Shown here piece by piece: positions 8,004 to 15,000 of a DNA stretch of 15,000 nt (positions are counted from its first letter, which is position 1; each line of letters begins with the position of its first letter). Under the pieces are notes generated by a model, which saw nothing but the letters and a program-made list of their open reading frames with translations, had not been told where the DNA came from and made no database searches. Source of the DNA: Theodoxus fluviatilis (Eukaryota; Mollusca; Gastropoda; Cycloneritida; Neritidae); contig JAWQFJ010020303.1 in NCBI GenBank assembly GCA_034096865.1, positions 22,501 to 37,500 on the forward strand. The letters are read 5' to 3'. A program made the position numbers and the translations under genes.

Positions 8004-8358
8004 GAATCGGCGCACTAAAACACTGAGCAAGTAGTCCCTGCCCAGTGATCGTTAACCAAGAAGGATACCGCTGTTCTAGGTGGAACTGATACAACTTTGC
8101 CGCAGAAATATTGATCCAAAACGGCTGCTGTGTAAAAAGTAATCACAGAGAGGCCCTGAAGGCAGTTAGCCCTCCGCACCAGAGAGACGTTTACCTTTCG
8201 CTCAAAACACCTGACCCTTGCTTACTCAGGTTAAGAATAACAGCTTATTCCGCTTTATTAAAGCTGTTTATCCTTGATCCCAGCATTGGCAGTGAACATT
8301 CTTAAAACTCGGTAAAGAAATATAACTCTCGGCGCTGCGAAGACAGGAGTGACTAGCC
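8004..8358 (+). promoter_or_regulatory. ATG-free candidate leader or promoter region of the globin
   Basis: No ATG occurs on this strand between 8004 and 8358, a 355-base gap just before the globin start. That is what one expects of a 5' untranslated leader. It also holds a reasonable acceptor, CCCTTGCTTACTCAG, ending at 8229 with a branch-like CTGAC about 20 bases upstream. A leader exon could therefore begin at 8230. An AATATAAC element at 8319-8326 is too close to the start codon to serve as its TATA box. Confidence 0.35.
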
Positions 8359-8513
8359 ATGGGCAACCAGGGTTCGCTGCCATGCATCGTGGACCCCAGC
8401 AAAGACGTCCCCCTGAACGCTTACCTGACAGCCAAGCAGATCCGCCTGGTGCAGGAGACGTGGGACCTCATGAAGGACGACCTGCCCACCCTGGGAGTCA
8501 CCGTCTTCCTCAA
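8359..8513 (+). CDS. Globin, first coding exon (globin X / neuroglobin-like, predicted N-myristoylated)
   Basis: The exon begins at ATG 8359 in a strong Kozak context (GCCATGG), with an in-frame TGA at 8350-8352. It encodes MGNQGSLPC, a linker, and then LTAKQIRLVQETW (23-35) and GVTVFLK (46-52). Aligned by eye to myoglobin, Trp35 falls on A12, Gly46 on B6 and Lys52 on B12. The codon for residue 52 is cut after its second base by a donor, AA|GTAGGT, so the intron sits at B12.2, the ancient globin position. Exon 2, carrying Phe CD1, His E7 and His F8, is not found in the window, so haem binding cannot be checked here. Gly2 with Ser6 fits the N-myristoylation pattern, and Cys9 could be palmitoylated. 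Membrane-anchored globin X proteins have this arrangement, which suggests a role at the inner face of a membrane in redox or respiratory signalling rather than bulk oxygen transport. About 88 percent of third codon positions are G or C, unlike the flanks, which supports real coding. Only about a third of a globin is present. Confidence 0.85.
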
Positions 8514-11150
8514 GTAGGTTGTCTTTGCTCCCTTGTGGCGAGAGCTAACTTGTACATGAGTTGTTTTCCTCAAAGCAGACTCAACGTGTTAAAGTGGTTG
8601 TACATGTACATAGCATTCAAGATAATTTCCATGGCACGCAATGTTCTCGTGAAAATTTAATTTCCAAAACTCGTGTATCAAGCCGTTGCAGAGTTTCAAA
8701 GGTTTTGTGTCTGCTTATATTTCTTTATCAGTATACAGTACAAAAGATACTCTCAAGTACGCACTTATGCAAGTGTTAGCTAGCTGATAGCGTAAGCATG
8801 CTCACATACATGCATATATTTTCAAAGGCGCACAGGCAAGCAAAAAAACCTCACCTGATTCATTCGCAGCAGCGTGCCGAAAGACGGAAAAGAAAGCACA
8901 CACGCACAGGAGAACGCATTTGAATGTACCTTTTTCTGGCATTTATTTAGGACACTGTTGACCCGCATTCCCTCTGTCACCATCATAGTTCGCATTGCTT
9001 CCCTACGCTTTACGAGAAGCGTACTGCAGACTGAAGTACGAGCATTAATAGGAGTTATCTGCATATGAAATCAGTTGTTCCAGGAATTAATGTGTGCATC
9101 CTTAGCTGCGTGATCGAGGGTTGCCCTGGCAAATTTTAAACTGTGACCATTTTATGAGTTAGACTCAAAACCACACTCATTTAAAACTGGGCCGTCAATG
9201 ACCCTGAAATGCTTGGCGTTGCGCAAGATGAGGCAATACCAGTCCCTCTTCATCTCAAGTCTTCAGTGACAATGAAACCATGTCAGGGTTTAATACAATG
9301 TAAGGGTCCCGACACATGGGTTGCCCTTAAATACGACGGATAATCTTAATTATACTATTGTGCTACTGTTGTGACGCCTTTTCAGCTCACACAGATGTTG
9401 ATCTAACGATATCCCGACTAACAATTTTGAAAATGATACCAGCGATGTTACTACCTTAAATTACCTGTCAATCGAATGATATCCTCCGTCTCTCAAAGGG
9501 AAATGTATACCCTCTTTGCTCTGACTGTACACTGCCTCATCCCATTGGTAATCGTTTCGCTGATTTCACCCTGATCCTCCCTTAGAGTTACTCCGACACT
9601 TACACGAGCTTACAGACGTTACTTTGACCCCCTCTGGCGTCAGTTTAATCCCACTTTGACAGCTCTCTCGGCGTGGAAGTCATTCACATCATTCTCAGGA
9701 CCGAAAGGTTTACGCGTCCTTTCAACCTGCGAAAGTGGCGAAGCGAGCCATAAAGATAATTGGGAGCAGTGGAGCGGGTGCTGCGGGCGTGTGTCGACAG
9801 GCACTCAGGACACGACGCCCCAGTAGGGTGAGACGTCAGTGAAAGCTGTGTGCTGCACCTGTTGCAGCGAAGGGGATGGTTTCGAAACCTCGCAGTGCCA
9901 TTCCTTTTTTTAGCAGCAGCTGCAGAGCAGGCTCTTCCGTGAGCCACTGCGATTTCTCCTACCGCCCGGGGCGCCAATTTAATTTCCTCCCTGGAAACGA
10001 GATGGATGATGAGGGTCAGAGGAAGAATCCAATAATCTTTCCACTTGCGCGTGAGGTCGTGCCTTGTTTGTTTTGGAGGACTAACATGTGGGCTCTTCTA
10101 AAGTCTGGGGATTTCGTGCCAACTGTTGATAAACCTTCTCTCCGAGTCAGACCGTCCAATGGCCCGTTTGTGTAGCGGAGTGAGGAATCCTGACTGTTGG
10201 AAATGAATGTCACATCCATGTCAATGATAGACCATGATAAGGACGCGGGAGGTTTTAGAATTTTCCGAAGCAATTACGAAAGGTTTCCCGTAGTTTTTCT
10301 CCTCTCCGTCTGGTGGAAGCGGTGTAGCGAAAGTCGATCTCCGCCAGGAATGATTTATCTTGGAATTCATTGGCCTTGACATGACATTGTTTTAATCACC
10401 ACGTACGTGAAATCAAATGATTATTTAGCAAGTTCTTCTAATTGAGACTCGAAAATTATTGTTATCTTTCTTCCAATAGAGAGGACTGAATACGGTTTGG
10501 ATCAGAAATGACACTGAAAGCAAACGGAAGACGAACGTTTGTAGGAAATTCGTGGTCATGAGCTGTTGAACCACATCATTTCATTGTCAAAACTCGACAT
10601 TAAAATGCTTGCTTGTATCTCCCAACGATTCATTTTGATTTGCAACAGTTTGTCCACGGATATGACTAAAACTGAGAAAAAGAGTAAAGAGATTATCTAT
10701 TGCTTACTGAACAAAATGCGGCAATATTTTATCAAGGGAATTCATTACGGAACAAAGTATGTCTCCTTAACTGATTCATTAGAAAGGGGCAAAGTGCACG
10801 TGGCAGACTCATACGGATAGCTGCAAGGAAGGGGGGAAAAAGAGAAAATAGTGATATATTGCTTACACTGTGACATATACAGGACCTACACGCCTCAGTG
10901 CTCATGCTTCCTTGAATAGTACATCTTAATTAAGAAGTGTATCATCCAAACTATGTTAGTCACATGCCGTTCTGTAAAAATTGTGGTCCCCTTTGAAGTT
11001 GTACAGGCTACAAATTAATGTGTTGAGAAGACACTATGCTGTACATGACTTATAATCCTGAAATTAAAAGCTGAAAGTAAAATATCACGCATACACGCAC
11101 TCATAGATGTATTTTCGCATGGATGCACGCCCACATACACATTTGCGGAA

Positions 11151-11151
11151 G

Positions 11152-11191
<40 letters not shown>

Positions 11192-11221
11192 TGCACGCAC
11201 GCGCGCATGCACATACACACA
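11151..11221 (+). repeat. (CA)n/(CG) alternating microsatellite, 71 bp
   Basis: Purine and pyrimidine alternate without a break from 11151 to 11221. The block opens with GCATA, continues as a pure AC array to about 11188, then mixes GCATGCACGCACGCGCGC steps. It is a Z-DNA candidate inside the presumed globin intron. The minus-strand Cys/Val/Arg-rich open frames here are artefacts. Confidence 0.95.
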
Positions 11222-12106
11222 AATACATGTGTACACAAGCACACATACTAGTTTGCAATTTTGTTGACACACACAACGTTAACATGTACACAATAATACT
11301 GCCACCTTAATTGAAAAATAAAACCATTTAATTCTATCTCCACAAGCACTGACCTCTGATGAGAATTTTCATTGATTGCTTTTGAGACATAAACTGACAA
11401 CATACTTGTGTGAGAAGTCATTTCAGCAACATGTTACGTCTGCAATGTTGTCGACATCAGTTTATCTTTGAACTTTTGGTACTTGTGCGCCACCATGGAA
11501 AAAACGCCACAAAATACAATGGCCACTACAGAGAAGTTTTCACAGAGAGGCGGAGTCGTAGGTGTGGACAAAACATACGAAACTCAAATACTCCATGTAT
11601 TAGCATGATCGCCCACAAGCGCCAAATCGTGTCACATGCACGACAGGCTTTGCACATGTTGTCTCCCGTCAAGGATATTCATTGCTGGATTTTCTCATTG
11701 TCGCATATTGTATCGGAGACAGAAAATTCCATCACTAGTTTATGCGAATGGAAAGGCATTGTCCGTGCAGGCGGCCAATCCAGTGAAAACCGGCATACAG
11801 TTTCGGTTTTCAACTTTTTAAAAGCGCATGTGTGATCATGCATATTTCGTCGCATTGGTCCCGACTTCCTGCCTCAGTGATCCAAATTTCTGTTGGTCAA
11901 GCGTGTAAAATGTAGCTAACACCTTGCTAATGCTGAAAGTGTCTTCATCGATGTACAACAATACGTCAGTAGGCACGGTGTCGGAGCCCTGGTGTGCGTG
12001 TCTAGCCAAGTAAGTACAACTGCAAGGGATAACTGTTCGAGAAAGTGCGTAACAACGAATACAGAGAGCGTTTGCACCGTGATAGAATGGTGGGAGCAAA
12101 TGATTG

Positions 12107-12343
12107 TCGGTTGACATACAGAACACGCACATAAACAAAAACACAACGCAGGATCAAATTCAGTCTCATTTCCAATGGTGTGTTTGAATATCCTTTTTTA
12201 TGAAGAGGAATGATCACAGATTTCGACCACTCAGTTTGAAAAGTATAGGAAGACAAGATCTTGTTGAACAGACTAGTCAGGTGAGGAGTCAGGATCACGC
12301 CACCCACTTTGATCATCTCATTCCAAATTCCCTCACGACCTGT
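12107..12343 (-). pseudogene. Decayed non-LTR retrotransposon reverse-transcriptase fragment
   Basis: Read on the minus strand from 12343, the frame gives TGREGIWNEMIKVGG, then LTPHLTSLFNKIL, then TEWSKSVIIPLHKKG, followed by SNTP and a degraded stretch. This matches the fingers region of LINE-type reverse transcriptases: the (T/S)G-x-DGI-x-NEM motif, the LT-x-LFN-x-I-x-S helix, and the P-x-x-W-x-x-(S/A)-x-I-x-P-L-(H/F)-KKG motif leading to N-x-P-x-NYR. After SNTP the spacing still fits N-P....R......C, but most residues are changed. The Asp of DGI is now Glu, and stop codons lie just upstream. The catalytic FADD/YADD box is not convincingly present, so the copy is dead. The relation to RTE, CR1 or Jockey clades cannot be settled from so short a piece. 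It is antisense to the globin. Confidence 0.8.
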
Positions 12344-13877
12344 AATAAATCATTGCATTCTCAATGGATTCCTCACTTTGAAACACACATAAATCTGGGT
12401 GGAAAAGTAATCAAACACCCTGACGACATCATATTTTCGGCATCTTTGGCGTTCGGACGTTTCCCTCGGGATCCCAGCACGTCTATCTTCCAACAAGTGT
12501 CGCAATCGATCTAATCAATATAACAGCTACAGCATGCGTGCGGTTGGGTCTCCAGTGAGAAAGAGGATGTGTGTCATCGATTTTCTCCTCGATAAGTCCA
12601 CTCTTTACTTATTCAGGATCACTACGTGCAGACCTTCACAGGTTAGGTTTGCTGACGGTGTTTATTCGCTGTCAGAGGGGAGACCAGTAATGCTTCGCGC
12701 GCGGTTCCGCGCAGTTAATGGATTTGACACGTTTCATCGTGAGCTTCCGGGTCAGCATTGTCAATCAGTAAACGCGGACGGAATCGAGTGTCACTGAGCT
12801 GACTCGTCATAATTATCGTTCGTATCTTGATCGTCTAGTGTTTAATGCGTTTCCTTTGCAAAGTAAACGGATGTCACTGAATAAATTGCAGCCTGTCTTT
12901 AATGAAAACATTTTCCCGCGAAAAAAAGAGAGTCCAGAAGTATCGTGTTCATTATACGTAAGAACAGCTGTATCTTTGTTCGAAGGGAATGTATATGTTT
13001 ATATTTCTATAAGTGTCCATTTTGGGTCCCGTGCACTCAACCACTTTTATTGTAAATTCATATATTGCGATGGAAAGGCGCTGATTATTGTGCTTCTTGA
13101 GTGATGATTAATTTCAATTGCTTAAAATCAATTTAATTGAAAGCGATTCAGAAAAGTGTTACGCGAGTTACGTTCTTTTCGGGCATTATAAACAAGCCTT
13201 GGAAATACATGAGTTATAATTCTGAGGCATTGCAGATTTAATATTCTGTCCTCTAAATCACATACAATGCCCATATAGGTCAGAATATTGCTATGAAGTG
13301 GCGATTTAAGCCTAACCAGTCTCGGTGCCCCAATACACACAGAAACTGCGGAAGCGTTCATTATAGTAAACCCCATAACAACTGAACCGGTGGCCTTAAA
13401 AATGAAAACCTCTTCGTGGTCGATCCATATCATCGTACAAGAGGGACATTCTTTTCGGGCATATTCTAAAAAACAAGCAGCGCTCTCGACCTTCTACTTT
13501 TATTTGATATGAAGAGTTTCCCCTTGAGTATGAGGAAAACGGAAAGTCATGTCCCCCATGGGTCAGAAGCGCAAGCATTGACTGGCCTGGGTATTTGTGG
13601 ATGCAAGGGGGTCCCGCATGAGGTCGCATCCCCATCCATACCTCCCCCGTTGTCTGAGAACAATACCAATTGGCATAGGTCTGATTCCAGCTGCAGTCAG
13701 GCTGCTGAGTCCTCGGGCGTTCCAATCCATCAGACTAGAGGACCACAGTGGATGCTGGGCCCTCCAGGCAGACAGATAGGTTGGATCGCATTGATCCAGG
13801 GTTCTCTGTGTGACCCACGAGAAACACAAAAAACCTTCAGAAGACGATGATAAAGCCCAGAGACACATGGAGGGATA

Positions 13878-14127
13878 ATTTCCTTTGAGCTGCCCGCGCA
13901 GATTCATTTTCTACGACGGTGACTCAACAGTGAGGAGTCTGATGTGTGAGGGACTATAATTGTCCTTCCCTCCGTCTTTCCCTGAAGCGACTCGTCGTCC
14001 TCAGCTGATCAACGAGTCTCGAGTTTTTGGACTCTGTTATCGGTGTGAAGCTTCGGGTTGACCGAGAGGAATTCCATTTGATAATCAAGATGATTCCACA
14101 CAGTCACATTTCCTTTGAACTGTCCGC
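13878..14127 (+). repeat. Pair of dispersed 20-bp direct repeats
   Basis: ATTTCCTTTGAGCTGCCCGC (13878-13897) recurs as ATTTCCTTTGAACTGTCCGC (14108-14127), 18 of 20 identical and 230 bp apart. The flanks are only loosely similar. It may be a remnant of a local duplication or an unrecognised short repeat. Confidence 0.45.
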
Positions 14128-14352
14128 TTTCAGTGCTGCAGCGCTTTGAGAGGATACGTGATTAGAGAAAATGCTCGGACGGACTTGTGATTTGACGAGG
14201 AAGAATATAGAGTGAACTCCTGATGCGAAATGAGCTGGGACATTTGGGCGGGACTGACCCCTCGATCTTCATCCATGGGACATCAATGAAGAGATGCAAT
14301 TAGGAGATGGTCTCGGGGCAGAATTTTGACTGGACAATGTGCGATAATTTCC

Positions 14353-14369
14353 GAACGTTTCAAACGTTC
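14353..14369. repeat. 17-bp inverted repeat
   Basis: GAACGTTTCAAACGTTC is a perfect inverted repeat around a central C, within otherwise unremarkable presumed intron sequence. Confidence 0.6.
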
Positions 14370-15000
14370 AAGAAGAGTGACGATGGCGAATTTTCAATGG
14401 GCTTGATGACATGTCGATGACTGTTGTTTCATTCGCTCTTTGCGCAGACTGAGCTCTGTAAGGTTTAAGGTGTTTCATGTTCTGATTCTTGGAGAGAAAA
14501 AAAGTAACACTCTTCTGAATGATCAATGGCATTGCTATGAACTATTATTAAGCGACTCAAAAAGTTTAGGCTCAAGATAGTATTTGGCTTTAATACACAT
14601 CTAAATATTCCTTTTTCTTTATTTCCCACGAACGGCATCATTTTTCCATTCGAGCGTGTTTGAAATTGTTTTGAAACGATTTGACTGATTTGTTTCGAAG
14701 TACTCTTTCCGAATCGCTAGCTCTAGCTAGTGACTAAAAATTCGTAAATATCATGTTCACGCTGTCAGTGTTTGGAAAAATGCTGTTATGTTTCTAATGT
14801 TCTGGTTTGTTAAAGTTTTCAGAAGTTTTAGTTATAACAGTCTCATATAGGTGTTATTTATGCTGAATAAACTAGTATGCCTCGCAGCTATAACCTTGGT
14901 GGAGCAAGAGTCTTTAGCAGCTAGTTGAGCATGATGAATATCTCTTACATAATCATGACTAAAGCACTTAGACAACTACCACTTGCAAGTGTGTCAGTTC

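Larger units (their letters stand above)
8514..15000 (+). other. Globin intron 1 (partial, continues past the window)
   Basis: The intron opens with GTAGGT at 8514 and interrupts the globin in phase 2. I looked downstream for an exon 2 starting with the rest of Lys52 followed by Leu-Phe, and for a Phe CD1 or His E7 context, and saw none. The intron therefore appears to exceed 6.4 kb. It contains a CA/CG alternating tract (11151-11221), a reverse-transcriptase fossil (about 12107-12343, minus) and a pair of 20-bp direct repeats (13878 and 14108). The rest shows scattered short open frames without recognisable families. If exon 2 was overlooked or the locus is a pseudogene fragment, part of this would be intergenic. 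Confidence 0.55.

Noticed and set aside
8319..8326. AATATAAC as a TATA box for the globin gene
   Set aside because: It lies only about 35 bases before the start codon, which would leave almost no leader.
8349..8660. 103-codon open frame overlapping the globin exon in another register
   Set aside because: It lacks globin features and is Pro/Arg/Gly-rich because it shadows the GC-rich globin exon; the 8359 frame has the motifs and splice site.
9874..9890. GGTTTCGAAACC palindrome resembling a tRNA T loop
   Set aside because: It has one base too many for a B box and no cloverleaf around it.
11410..11835. 141-codon plus-strand open frame as a gene
   Set aside because: It has no recognisable domain, sits in a presumed intron and has no supporting splice or codon-use signal.
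13563..13907. 114-codon minus-strand open frame containing WNARGL
   Set aside because: WNARGL recalls the start of LINE endonucleases, but the following residues show no endonuclease motifs, so the match is probably chance.

Overview
The window looks like a stretch of animal nuclear genome, mostly non-coding and rich in repeats. No bacterial gene layout is visible: there are no closely packed open frames or operons. The long perfect microsatellites, split coding exons with GT donors, a decayed non-LTR retrotransposon and a transposon with inverted ends all point to a metazoan. The wording of the reverse-transcriptase fragment and the lipid-anchor type of globin fit a lophotrochozoan, perhaps a gastropod mollusc. 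That assignment is an inference and I hold it only moderately.

The one convincing host gene is the first coding exon of a globin on the + strand (8359-8513). It encodes 51 whole residues plus two bases of a codon. It has a globin A helix and early B helix and ends at the classic B12.2 intron position. It also starts with an N-terminal myristoylation signal like that of globin X proteins. I could not find exon 2 before the window ends, so intron 1 would be longer than about 6.4 kb.

Layout: 1-272 is unassigned flank. 273-1744 is a 1.47 kb hAT-like DNA transposon with 12-bp inverted ends, a 5-bp target duplication (TTCAT), three poly-G-bearing internal repeats, strong terminal hairpins and a relic first exon of a transposase. 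1745-2309 is unassigned. About 2310-3560 is a cryptic trinucleotide domain around a 259-nt uninterrupted homopurine GGA tract. About 3561-4760 is unassigned apart from a 32-bp tandem duplication. 4762-4951 is a compound (CT)/(CA)/(CG) microsatellite. 4952-8358 is intergenic or upstream-of-globin DNA with no recognised coding, and its last 355 nt contain no ATG and may be leader. 8514-15000 is read as globin intron 1. It holds a 71-bp CA/CG alternating tract and a minus-strand non-LTR reverse-transcriptase fossil around 12107-12343.

Nothing here amounts to a multi-gene system that works together. The transposon and retroelement pieces are passengers beside, or inside, a globin locus. The open frames in the GGA/CAN region and in the CT/CA microsatellite are repeat artefacts. 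I found no convincing tRNA, rRNA or CRISPR feature.
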